Assembly: GCA_003344405.1 (NCBI GenBank)
Contig: NOWV01000011.1
Location: forward strand, 372,001-436,000
Origin: Trichoplax sp. H2
Lineage: Eukaryota; Placozoa; Uniplacotomia; Trichoplacea
DNA: 64,000 nt
Direction: 5' to 3'
Positions within the stretch are counted from its first letter, which is position 1. Each line of letters starts with the position of its first letter. Both the position numbers and the translations under genes were made by a program. Below, one piece after another: positions 38,753-52,030 of the stretch. The notes under the pieces were generated by a model. It was given only the letters and a program-made list of their open reading frames with translations, ran no database searches and was not told the DNA's origin.

Positions 38753-41700
38753 CAGTATCTAAAAACTGCTTAAGAATGATATTCCCTTGTCGGAAGCTTT
38801 CTAGCATATCCTTGGGACGGGTGCTATAGACATCGAGTCTAGGTGTAATGTTATTATTCTGTTATTGTAGCCGTTTATTGTTGCTACTTTTATTCGGTTA
38901 TCTTTGTATTATGGAAAAGTTGACATTTCTCTGAATGAGATCATTGCGTGATAGAAAACAATTAAATGGTAGCACTGAATTCGATACTTGTGTCGTTATT
39001 TTTTTCAAATTGTCTTGCTAATGAGAGTAGGCGGAGTAAGCTGCAAGGAAGCATAAATTGATTCGTGAGTATCATTTGCATTGATTAGTACAATAAATCA
39101 GCAGAAAGTTATTTCCAATGATATTCATTTGATATTGTTACAAATTAATTTCAATGTGCCTTGGAAATCTGGTCAAATATTTCAATTTTTTCACGTAGAA
39201 CATCAGCAATTCCAAATTGGCAGAATCTGCGTAATCATGTAGGATTTTCGATACAATTCGAGCTTTAATGACTAACATTAGCTTGATAAATTTATTTCTA
39301 GACGTATTGTCAAAGATCGTCTTACCAAGACTTTTAAAAATAGCATTTGACTCATACGTATACGCAATCGATTACTTCAACAAAAATGTTATCATATCAG
39401 TGCATCTAATTTTCGTTTCTTTTTCTTTTCTCGAATGCTTTGGGTGTCTAATTATAAGCAGAAAAGTTAATTTTCGTTAAGGTTGATAGATTAAAGAAGA
39501 AAGATGTAAACTAAAATTTTTTTTAATTTCTTATTTTACCCTGAATTACAATGTAGTACTGTGATTTTAAAGAGATGATCGATACCGTCTTTTTTAGCAG
39601 CTAATGCTTAAATTATCATCTTCGATCTTTAACGAAAGTGAATGTTTGACTATCGTTAAGTAATTCTAATTAAATAATTAGAGCTTCTATTTTGATCTTG
39701 TACCTTGTACTGAAGTACGATGTTGCAGAATCAAATAGGAAAGCTCACTGTTGTCGTAACAAACATACAGTAGATATTGAAATAGAGTGAAATCACATTA
39801 GTCGATATTGGCTCAATCTCAATCTAGTAGGTAGAAAGTGTACTTTTTGACCTATCCGGCTATTATCTAGTTAGTAAAAGTTAACACAACTCATTATTAA
39901 ATATATTGGATAGCTCTTTATGCTGGCTATTTCTTGCAATACTTTTCCTATGCGTACCCAATGGCGTCAGGAAATAGAAAGGCAGACCTATTGAACAAGT
40001 AACCGAATGGATTTTTGTCAAGCCAACATTCATTTATGATATAACATGCAAATAACGTTAAGAGACCGACAGATAGTAACAATGAAGAAGAATGATGTTA
40101 TTAGGTGCAAGCAAAGTTAACAATCAATTTTGATTAGATTGATGGATTGGATGTGATTGAAAAATGATCAAGATAGAAATAAACAATTACGCATAAAATG
40201 TTATGACCCTGATAAGAATTTGATTAAAATAGCGTGACAGGTTGATTTTTAATCTTTAATCGATATTGCTAACCAAGTGGTAGGATTAGATCAGTCTTGT
40301 AGGGTTAGCATGAAAAACCTGGACAAGTTTATAAGCCAGATGGTAAAATGTTTATGATCTTTGAGATGAGAAAGCATTGACAAGACAGTTTCTCCATTCT
40401 AATGGCAATCTTACAACTCCCACTCTTTTCAGCTAATGTTGAATGAGTGCTAATTATGCATTACATTTGAACAATTTTTAATAATGGTAAGCTGGTTTCT
40501 ATCATCAACGAGTTAATCTGGTGTGATTGATAGCTCTATTACCAATATAGTCTTTATTAATTGTTGTTGAATTAACTGAAATAATGAAACCAATATTATT
40601 GACACATGGATGGTTAGCCACGTTGAGAACTTTTTTCTTTTGGGCTTTAAATCATCAGTATCAATTTTTTCTAATATGCAAATCACTTTTCTACGCTTAA
40701 GGTAACATATTTTATCTATCGTTGATAGCTTCTAGTATTGAAGTGGATAGATATTGCCTTATTGAGGGTAGTTGAGTGATTCTATAGGAGGCAAAGACAT
40801 TCAAATTTTATCTAACTTTGTTACGAGACGTGGGAATTATTACTATTTACTCCATATGAACGATTTGCTGTATTGATAATATAGCAACTTCGTACTTAAT
40901 CTTCAGATTATTAGCGGCTTGTGCGTTATCATTGTTGGCTAAAATACTTTAGTATTACTCTTTGGCTTTAAAATAATAGATAATCTAAGCCATTTGGGCA
41001 ACATATGGTCCATTTATCTATTAATGCAAGCCTTGATCGTTGTCCTAAATATTAACCATAACCGACTATAAAGGTTACTCAATTACTGATATTATTTTGT
41101 TGTAAATAGAAGTATTCTTGACGTAAAAAAGGTTAATATAGTCATACATTAATAGAAATCAAGAAAGAAAACATTTGTCTCGGTAGCTAATATTTTTCTG
41201 ATTTATTGATGCAAACTGATGATGTCTTTGATTGATTTCTACATTTTAATGTGATGTATTATATTGATCAATAAAATGCATTCAACATGGTCATGTTAAT
41301 GTCTTAGTCTTTATTGTTATCACAGTAAAGTCTAGTGCTCATTATTTCACAATCAATATTATTATTCTAACGTATACATTTTATATTAACATGTTGTGCT
41401 GTATGTGAATAAGAATAGGCTAAGAAATACAGTCCAACTTTATCTTCATGCTTACAGCCGTTTGATTGATTTTCTGATGTAAATAGTAAAACTAGAGTTA
41501 TTGATTACAGCCTTGAGCGAACTTAAAGTATCCAAACTAAACATTTTTTCAATTAGCTATTTTTAAAATAAGCTACCTATTAAGACTAAGATTGATCATG
41601 AACATTATTGTATGTTTGCGATACAGAAAGGGCGATTTGCGTAAAAATTAATCAAAAAATTGACTCTGGAAAATTACATTATGATATTAAATTTTTCAAC

Positions 41701-43419
41701 CAATTGTATTCGCTATTACAACTTGTTTATAACACGATCATGTCATGTAATAATATTTCATCAATGAAATAAAAATAGATCCAACAGTAGACTATTTGCT
41801 ATATGACATGACAACAAAATAGGAAGTTATCAATAACCAGAGAAAAACAAATACCTTGATGCATACAGATTCAATTTTATCGAATATCATCAATATATCC
41901 ATTTCAACGACACAATCCTCTACAGTCGTGAAAAAGGATTTAAATGAGCAGATGAAGAGAGAAATTCAGTTTAAGTAGCTGCAATATTTTTTACTCAGCT
42001 ACTCCATTACATTAAGAAAAAGATTGTTATTCATGCTAAAATAGGGTACAGAATGGAGATTATTGTTTTGTTCATTCTGGAGCCGTATCTTTGGACTTTT
42101 TACAAATCAACTTGAATAATTGTATGTACTCCTTTTTTATTAAGTCAGCTAGATTAGTTGTTTTCCTATTATAGTTATAACTTTTCGATGACTTTTGTCA
42201 TTAAATAAAATTATGCACCTGTTCTAATTACCATCTATTGAAAGGTTACTTCAAGTGATATTGTCATGTTACAGAAAAGTGAATGGAAAAACGCATGGAA
42301 AAATAATTATAAAATAGTCCTCATTTAAAATGAGAATCTAATATGAAATGATGGAAAGATCATTCTCTAATTCTTTCTTTCTTGACCTTTCATCCATAGC
42401 AAAAGAAGTTTTTAAATATTATCAGCATACTTGATATTTCAATCGGAACGATTAGTGTACGATCAGCTTGATTTTTGATTAGTCTATTGTTGAATTTGTA
42501 TCAAAATAGGATCAAATATTTATAACCACCAGGATTGATGATACTGTCGATTTAAGCTAATTAACAATAGCCTGACTGAGGAATCGATGTCTGTTGCGAC
42601 TATTATAATAATAATTGAAATCAGTTTTTAATAGCTTTAGTGTCTTAAAGTGATTGATTGCCATTTGCCCATTGATATTTCAATCAAATGATAGATTTAG
42701 AACTTACGTTTGTTTTCATGTCTCGCCTAGCTTTTGTTCGATCCTACATGTCGTTATTATTGCAATCCATGGTATATAAAAGGTTATCCTTTCAATGATT
42801 ATTAATTAGTGTATGTTTTATCCTGACAGTTGAATATCATCTTAACTGAAAGCCTTTCAGCCGCAATTGCCATTTAGCCTTGCATACTTTTGATATCGAT
42901 TCAGTCTTGATTTAACCTTGAAATTACTTTCCGTTTTACCCAGTCGAAACTTTTTTAAGTTAGATTGTTTTCCATTAAGAAATAGTAGAAAGCTCCAATT
43001 GAACAAGCTACGAGATTAGTGCATATTTGCATTAACTAGAGTGCGATCCAAGTTACAATCTTATCATTGACGTGAAGAAGATTTAATTTGAAAGCAGAAA
43101 GTGAGAAAAGGTTGCTCAAATCTTTTTAACGCTTGCTGTTTTTGGCTGAAGAAGGAGAGGTTAGTAAAAGCTATCCAAATTTAAGTGGATGTTATTCACT
43201 TCGGACATTGATCGCCAATCTTTGCACAATTTATCAATCTATTTCTATCACCATTAATTATGTTGATTCAATAGTTTAATTGAAGAAAGAAAATTTTTGT
43301 ATCCTATTTGTAGTCAAAAGGCCATTTTTACAACTAATATTACTAATAATAACTTGAGGCATGTAGAATCCATCCGAATTTTCAATCACGGTCACCATTA
43401 CTTATTCCATTTAGGACAT

Positions 43420-46400
43420 ATGAATACCACTACGGCCCATAAAACATCTAACAGTTCTAATTCATTTGAATGTAATGGTACTCATTCCATCGATGGTATA
43501 TTAGGGATATCTGGAGAGAAATCTGGTAAGAGTAAGATAGATATTCTCTCTACCAATTTACTAAGTGACTGTTACCAATGTTATATCTCATCTTAAGATG
43601 CCATTCATTATTTGATGCTAATCTTAAGGGAAATACTGACCGCATAGATACGGTTCAATTAATTTTAGTATTTTAAGTCCAAATAGTACCATAGTCTTGA
43701 TCTCATTTCGAAGACGTATAGCAACTTATGTCAATCTGTTTGAGCTTACAGCGTCTAGTTATTGAAACCCCACATTGACAAACGAATTAAGTTTTACCTA
43801 AATTTTATCATTCATCCATGTACTCATATGGCTCAAATGATGGATAAGATTATTTTGCTTTCTTACTATCCTATTTGTGATCATTTTTAGTACGGCATTC
43901 TAAGTACTTAATTTTTTTCAGTAGTTTCAGCTTTCAATTTGTATCATGTTCACGTAGAGGGAAGGTGTCAGTATCTCAAAGCTAGACCTTTAAAGAATTA
44001 TTTATTTTCTCTATCGTTATTCCGTTATAACATTTCTGAGTGTCGGGATTAATAAGCGATTATTAAGCTGGCGCGGTCGACTGCTGGCAACGCTTGAAAT
44101 TGAGTTTAAACCTACTAATTCTTGTCCATAGAACGTTTACCAATATTATTATCATTTACATTAATGATGAGAATATATTTAAATTACTATTTAGAATAGG
44201 ATGATTCTTATATTGTATAACAATTAGAACGGCCCTGTAGAGAAAAAAATGTGTAGAGTTCGTCTACCTAATGCTATCTTTGTAAATTACAATTATAAAA
44301 TCTATCAAGATCTACCTATCTATCCTATTTTGAGTAGCATAAAGGTCACTAGCTTATACAGCAAGTATTGTGCGAGAATTTTTCAATTATTTTCGATTGG
44401 TTATTCCAAACATTACCCGTATACTTTTTAAAAAATATCACCGCTATTGATTATAAAAATCTATCCTGTGCATAGCAAGCGATCCTATAGGTATCATTCA
44501 AATTCACCTGTAGTTACTATCTTTTGAATTGAAGAGTTAATTAAAAAGTTTATTCTATTACACTGATTATAGCGTGAAAACGCTATTAGGCTTGAGCGAA
44601 ATATAATAAACGATCATTAGTAGGACTCCAAGACTAGCCAATCTCTTAGGATACAACTGTATGGTATTTATTAGACTTGGTATTGTTTCAAGATGTAGTC
44701 GATTTTAGAAGAAGCCGCAAGAAGTAATTCTTGCATTTAGAATAGATGATTCGTATTTAATATTAAGCTATTATTTAGAAGTGAGGTGATGGAATAATCT
44801 GATTTATTGATTCGAAGTGAAGTTGCTTCTAGATGATGATGATTGCAACTCCTTATCGACTGTCTTAATATAGATTAAACTAGTTATAAATCATTCTAGG
44901 CTCAACTTTTTGCAATTAAAAAGTATAAAATTAATTGAATTGATTATCCGTAGTTATTGTAGTCTTTGCTATTTCGGCTATGACAAGTGTAAAGGTGCAA
45001 CCAAGTGTTGGAAATTAATGGATTGATTAAAATTATCTACGACTAATTTCTACATCTTCCCTATCATTAGATAAGGCAGACGATAATCTATGAAATCAAT
45101 TAACGTAATAAAAACATAAATTATCCTCTCATCGATACACTGATTAATTATTAGAACAGTGTAACAATCATTGAGTGTATTCAATTCTAGTGATAATAGC
45201 TCCATAACAAAATCATTGTGCCTTCAAGGTGAATAATAGCAGTCAATAGAATTTTATCTAATGTTCTTGCTTAACTTACAAGCATAACTGCAAATTTTCA
45301 AATGAAAAAAGTCTATTCTGTTACAAAATTTTAAAAATATTTTTCTTTCATTTTAGAAGGGATTTAGTGACTCCATCGATTACAGCATCATAATTATTTA
45401 ATGGCTACTAGAGTACTATGACAATGTAATAATCCTGCCTAAATTTGACCTGTAGAAACCTCGCATCTATATATTCTGATTTCTACGACTGCACAGGATA
45501 TAGCAATTACGTATTTCATTTTCAACTCATTTCTCATAAATTAAGATGAATTGGATAACTTCACATTCAATAAAGCAGGAAACTTTAATATTTATTATAA
45601 TAACATGAATTCATTAAAAGTTAATCATATGAGGATGGAAGATGTTGGTAGATTAGAAATAAATTAAATGTTTTGAAATAATAGGTATTATTAACGAGGT
45701 AGGCTGGGTATTTTGAATGAGAAAGAAGGATTAATATTGACAATTGCTAAAAATGAAGGATAAAGTAATAAATAATTGGATGGATGAGTCAATCTAGAGG
45801 CTAATTTTAATGTAATTTAACCATCTTAATAATTTTTATTTCTTTCATTGCATAATCTGGTCATAATTGCACAAATGTAGCGAGCGATTTGAAATATAAT
45901 AAACGAAGTAGCCGATACAGTGACCATTCTGATGACATCGATATGAATCAAAAGAAAAGAAAATTTAATCAACAGGATCAAGATGATGTTCGTATGCCAC
46001 CACCATCACTTCCTCAACAATCATCTCATCAGCCGACATCCAATGAGAAACCTAGTAAGGTTTTAGTTAGTGGTAAGAAAAGGAAAAGATATCGAACAAC
46101 TTTTACCAGTCAACAGTTGGAAGAACTAGAAAGAGCATTTGAACTGGCGCCTTATCCCGATGTATTTACTCGCGAAGATTTAGCAACTAAAATTTCCTTA
46201 ACTGAAGCACGCGTCCAGGTAAGAATTTGTAATCACGGATTACAGTCATATTTTTATTGTTATGATCTTAAATTTTGGCCTTGATATAGCTAAAAAACAC
46301 AATTAATTTATCATTATTTTATTTATGATATGGATAGCACTCGGAGAAAAAATTAAATATCCATTTTTTAATTTTCTGTCGATAAATCGATGCTAGAAGT

Positions 46401-49400
46401 ATTTGGCAACTGTAATTTAAAAGTCAATTTTTTAGCCGAGCACGATAATGACTTAAAAATTAATATGCCTTAATAGAAATATGCTGGATTATTGAATAAT
46501 CATTTTAGGATTAATAATTATTGGCTTTAATATAAAATGTTGGTTTATTGAATTCATTATTTTTTAGTTATCCGATTTAAACTTGATTCCTTACAGTTTT
46601 TCAAGCCAATAGCATTCAAAATACTTCTTAATTCACTATTTTGATGCACTTATGCTAATTACCGAGGTTTACCTGTATGAAGATCTGCCAAATACTAATA
46701 ATATGTAGCTGTTATTCGAACATGTCACAGATCTTAAGACAATCACTGCCATAAAGTAAAAATATTTCCCGGAAAACTAGTCAATTTGCTATTGGGATGA
46801 TTGTATTGCAGAATACTAAAAGCGAAAATATCTCTATGATTTCGGGAAAGATGTTAGCATGATGCTTTTGCATAATAATTTAAAGGTCATTAAACGTCTA
46901 TTATTGCGCCAAGTTGAACATATTCGCCATTATTTCGCTTCATTGTGACTGCAACGGAAGTCGCGATATATTTTATATTGTCATAAACGTATCTAAAGCG
47001 TTCTGTACTGGCAATTAATAGTATCGAAAGAAGATATTGAATCATAACTATTCCTTTTAAATTGACGCATATAGGTTGATTTGAGAATTGGCCAGCAATC
47101 AGTATTAGTATTCATCGTTGTGTCCTATGCTCCATATGACTATTAAGGTCTAGAACAGATACTTTTCTATTACCTTAATTTTTTAATGTCCGGTATGGTG
47201 TTAATATTTCAGATAAAAGCTATACTAGTATCGACACTTTTTATATATTAATTTGGTTAATATATTTTCTTGAGACAATTTGCTACATTATTTTCATATT
47301 AATGGTTGGATCGAGGTTAAGATATTAACTGCTTGTAGCCTGAATATTTTTATCATTTGGCGGGTATTTTTTATTTATTATATTTCCGTAATTAAAAGTA
47401 GATTCTCTATATAGGTGTTATTAGAACTAAATTAGATAGATATATTGCAAACGAAGTAAAGAAATTGATGCAATTTAACACTATACTAAACCTTGGTGGT
47501 GAAAGCGATAAACTAAGTTATTCTAAATACATTGCATAATTGATTTATGATAGGTTTGGTTCCAAAATAGGCGTGCCAAATGGAGAAAAAAAGAAAAATT
47601 TGTCAATAACAGCAATCGAAATGGATCAATTGTCCACTCCAATGTTTATGCTCCATTTTATCAAAGTAGCCATGTTACTAGCTCTTATCATCCTAATATC
47701 ATGTATTCCAACTTTACAACAGGTGAGATGCTCTTCCTCAGATTTTTAAACATTGATATGATTTATAGTAGAGTGGATGAGTATGTAATAACAAATGTAA
47801 TATGAATAGTGGGATATCTTGTCACCTTATGAACTGTCTGACTCGTAAAAAATATATCAAAGGGACCTCATTAAGTCTAGTCTTACGAATTCTTGTTATA
47901 GAAGTATATCTAATATGACTTTTATTGACTTCGATTTTATTATGCAATCAATAATTCTTTGTCTATACTTAACATTTTCTGATATTAAATAGCCCGTATT
48001 GTAATTAATCCAAAGCATAATCTTAAATAGACTTCCGTTATTGTTTTGTTTTCTCCCTTCATAATCTGAATATTGTATTTCCAATAATTTATTACCAATC
48101 GCTTTTTAAAATTAATAATTCATATTTTACTGTACCTAAAAGATATTTGTGATGGTTAAGATTGGCTTACGTTAGATTTTAGAAAATTAACAAAACAGTC
48201 GTTATAGCCTAGAAAATAACTCAAGCATAACATTAGGCTATTAAGGTTAACTATCGAAACTAAGTTAACTTCCTTACGAGTAAATAAATTGAATGATAGT
48301 TTTCTGTTGCTAGCAGGCAAAGTTGGACAATATTATCATGGTAAAACTATAATAACATCAGGATTAAACGATTCTGAATACACAATAATAGAATTGGATC
48401 AAAAGCCTATAGAGTAGCTTGCTTAGATGTACTCATACTTAGCTCCTTCAAATATGAATTGCACAAGAAAACAATGCTGTTATTTCTGATTTTATTGCCA
48501 AGTAATTAGTACGTTCATAAATATCGGTAAATAGATTTCGGAAGTTGTCTAAATTCCATGTAGAAGAATAATACCTTATATTAAAGTAAAGCAATAATTG
48601 ATATTTTTATTAGTCTATTCGCCATATATTCGTAGACATAATGGTGGCATTTTGTTGACATATTAAATATAAATGATTATATCAGTGATTTACCACTAAT
48701 TATTATTTAAAGTTAATGAATTATGGATGCGGGCTGTAATTAATAAGACTGAAAAAACATGCATTATCTCATTTTTTTTAATTCATTGCAACACTTTTTA
48801 CTGTTTCAGACTACAAAAGTCGTGGTACTAATAATTAATCTATTAGTGATGCATAAATAGTATGTACCATATCGGTATATGCATAATTCTTAGACATGTG
48901 TATATAGCTATCCGGTAGTTACCAGTATGATTAATGATTTCTATTTTCGATGGTGACTGGTTTCCGCAGAATATTTACAAAGATTGGACCTAAAATCTGA
49001 CTAATAAATAATTAGCAAAGTATGATTAATCGGCTGAAAAATACGTAGTACCGGAAGGTGTAGTTTTTCTTGCAGTCAACTAGGTAATTGTCCAGTAGTG
49101 ATTCATTTACTTTAAGAATGCTTTATCATATTGGTAGATATCCAAAAGCTGCGAAAATTTACTTTCACTCAAACAGAATTGGATTGACTGACATGTGTTT
49201 ACACTATGACCGAAATTTTAGTGATTTGAATATTTTTTCTTTAGATTAGAATTATTACTTTAATATTCAGTTAATTAGAGAAAAGCGATATATATAGTCA
49301 CTAGAGGATTACTATTTAACAACAGTAATTAAACGCATTACCACTGGTATACTAGATACGATTATGATATTGAAGTATGGTGATGACTTCTGGACATATC

Positions 49401-50324
49401 AATTATGTATACTATACTGAACCTAATAATTCCTCTTATTTATATCTATAATTACTTACTTGCCAGATGCAATAACAAGTATTCTATATACTTTGACAAT
49501 AGCTTGAGATTAATGACTTTCAGATAACTATAACAATTGACTAGAAATTTAATATAATAGCAACTTTTCTTTAATAAAAGTATCGAAAGTAATAATTCAA
49601 AATAAGCAACAATTAAGTAAACATTGAGAGATAAGCTAGATAAAAGTTCCCAACAACCTGGCATCATAAGTATCTTAATGTTATGCCATTTATGACAAGC
49701 TAAAACCTGCTGTTGGTAGAATCATATTAAATATTAATACAAATACGACAAATAGAAGTAAGAGATTATTCAAATTAATTGATTAATTTTTATCTTTATC
49801 CGTAGTCTTATCCATGATTTATTATTAATCAATATATATAGTTATAAATCGTAACATGTACTTTCTTATATATGAATAAATTAAAGATCTTTAAAATATT
49901 TCTTATTGCGAATTCCAGTTGTTGAATGAGATGATAGCACTCCCTTAAACCCTTTTAACGCTGACTGATTGATAGAGTGCACAGTTACTTGGAGTAAGCG
50001 TTTTTTTTTACATGCAGCTCGATGTTGATAGAATACTTTTCCTAAAATGAATTACATCAATACCAATTACTTAGGAGGATTGATTACTTCTTCTGATATA
50101 ATTTATGTTGCTAATTTATTAACTAGAACTTTCTTTTAAAATATTTTAACTTAGGCGTTCACTTAGATCCAACTGTACCAGCAACTTCATTTTTACATCC
50201 TACTCAACGATCTGCTGTTTATCGGCCATTACCATCGGTAGCTGTGCGTGGAGGTGCTCAACCTTTCATCGCTGGTCAACCATCAACTGACCACTTAATT
50301 AATCGTGCTGGTCTTAGCAAGTAG
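43420..50324 (+). CDS. Paired-like homeobox transcription factor with octapeptide
   Basis: A sequence-specific nuclear transcription factor. Exons 43420-43525, 45881-46218, 47554-47722 and 50155-50324 have GT-AG borders and join in phase (1, 0, 1), giving 260 residues. Exon 1 carries the octapeptide HSIDGILG (residues 22-29), a Groucho-type repression motif shared by Pax and several paired-like proteins. The homeodomain occupies residues 103-162: KRYRTTFT, then [18 protein letters not shown] and [14 protein letters not shown], with Gln at homeodomain position 50. The intron between homeodomain residues 46 and 47 is the classic paired-class position. The homeodomain is closest by eye to Arx/Drgx-type factors, while the octapeptide matches Pax3/7. 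There is no paired domain upstream and no recognisable OAR motif in the C-terminal exon, which ends in NRAGLSK. The ATG at 43420 follows an in-frame stop at 43264-43266. Introns of 2.4, 1.3 and 2.4 kb are far larger than those of the other genes here. Confidence 0.94.
43526..45880 (+). other. Homeobox gene intron 1
   Basis: Begins GTAAGA and ends TGTAG, 2355 nt. Donor phase 1 joins the two leading bases of exon 2 to give a continuous frame. The 60-codon open frame at 44249-44431 inside it has no motif. No repeat or nested gene seen. Confidence 0.8.
47723..50154 (+). other. Homeobox gene intron 3
   Basis: Begins GTGAGA and ends ACTTAG, 2432 nt, AT-rich. Minus-strand open frames at 47896-48084 and 49452-49667 are short and hydrophobic or motif-free; no nested gene is supported. 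Confidence 0.8.
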
Positions 50325-52001
50325 AGTTTCAATAGTACATTCGAGTATTAAAGGCCTTTGTATGAATCATTGCGAATTATACCTGATCCTAATCCGTTAA
50401 GATCTTACTCTTATGGATTGCACATTATCATTCTATCGGTATTTATTTCGTTAATTTAAGGCATTTGCGATTGAGAAAATAACACTCTTGCGGATATCTA
50501 CTTATAAATCAATCGATTTAATCAAAAGATACCGCAATTGCTAGTAAATTAGTAAAATGGTCTAAAAAAATGGATTTATGAAGTTATTGATTAATATATA
50601 AGTATTATAAAGTATTGCCATTTTGGTAACAAAAGTGATTAACTTGGCTTAATTAATTTTTTGTTATCATATCACTATCTATAGCTCTATCATCGTATTA
50701 AAGCACTCTTTAATTAACATTATTATTATCATTTTAACATCATATTATATAAGACTATTTTCCGTATTAATAAAGTAATTAGAATAGAAGTAAGGGTGCT
50801 GTCATGGTCAGTAACTAAATGATTCAAGCTTTATTCTGAAGTTTTACCTAGATTGTGTTAAAGTTATGTTTTGATTAGTACTCTGAAAGTGCTACCATAG
50901 ATATCAAATTCCTAATGTATTAAAAGTGAACAGTAAGTCATGGTCTGGTATAGCTTATGTTTTGAACTTCTACCTAAGTTAACAATAGAGGTTTAAAAAA
51001 TATTTATTCAGTATAAATATGGAAAAATACCCGTAGATATTAATCAGCTAATTCGTTCTCTTAGCCCTTCTTCTCATTCTCATTGATGCATATATCGCAA
51101 ATAATGGACGTTCACCCGCTAATTATTTATTATAATGGAGCTATATTCTCCTGATTAAGCCTAGAAAAGAGATTACATCTTATCGTAGTATAGCATAAAT
51201 TCTTATTTGTTCAAACTAAATTTGTATTAGTATTATCCTCTGGTGAATCTATGTTTTATTGGTAAAATATTGCTATAGAACTGGAAGTAATCAATAAGGT
51301 AGAAGATACTGAGATATTGCAATTAAATTTATGTATTGGTCATCGTAATATCCGCTTAATCTGTAGCGGTTTTGATGATGTACAATAGTGCGATATCTCA
51401 GTGTAGCACTTTATTTTAGGTGTAGACTTGCTGAACCTCTATGAAAAATTCTCTGCATGACTACAAATTTATCTCTCTGTTAAAACAAGTGATGACGTGA
51501 TCAACTTAAAGAAAATGTATTAGTTTACTTATGCGATAGATTTTACAAGTAGTAAAAATTGCTGGCATGAGATATGTTATTGAATATAATCGTGATCTTA
51601 CAACTGTCTAATTATAATTATAATTATGATATTTACGTGTATACTGATATGTTGGTTTATAAAACTACTGAAAGGTAGTAATAATCAAAAATTCCGTTAT
51701 TGCAATTATTTATATTATACGTATAACTATATTTCAAAAAAGGGTTGCTGTAGCCTGATGGAGCTTGAGGATAACTTTTGAAGTATCTACAAGAATTATT
51801 TCATATCTTATGACTCATTATAATCTTAGAGTCTTGCCATTGATTTATTTTAATCTGCTATATTGCGGCATTTCAGTATCATCACAACTGGTATGAAATA
51901 GATTTTGTGATTTATGATCGTTATTTGGTATCCTTATATAGCTACCCATACGTAAATATAGAATTGTTTTTATATGCATTCTATGCCATCTTAAAGATAT
52001 G

Positions 52002-52030
52002 TGTATATCTATATCTATATAAATATATAC
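52002..52030. repeat. TATATC/TATATA microsatellite
   Basis: Short alternating TA-rich run with interspersed C residues. Confidence 0.6.

Larger units (their letters stand above)
31616..43419. other. Gene-poor flank upstream of the homeobox gene
   Basis: About 12 kb of AT-rich sequence with scattered duplications (listed separately) and no supported gene. Coding-like but unconfirmed segments are 32600-32844 (plus) and 37185-37394 (plus, opens after a TTTTAG acceptor-like site, no ATG near its start). Paired-domain exons, which a full Pax gene would need, were looked for here and not found. Confidence 0.45.

Noticed and set aside
43297-43419. N-terminal extension of the homeobox protein using a TTG
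   Set aside because: No ATG exists upstream of 43420 in this frame after the stop at 43264; the extension is more likely 5' UTR.
24510-43419. Search for a paired domain, tRNA genes or CRISPR-like arrays
   Set aside because: None seen; the repeats present are diverged tandem duplications, not regularly spaced identical repeats.
45889-45942. Homeobox protein starting at 45889
   Set aside because: The codon is TTG, and an upstream exon with the octapeptide joins the acceptor at 45880/45881 in frame.
47540-47749. 69-codon plus-strand open frame
   Set aside because: It is another frame over the homeobox exon 47554-47722; the true frame reads [10 protein letters not shown].
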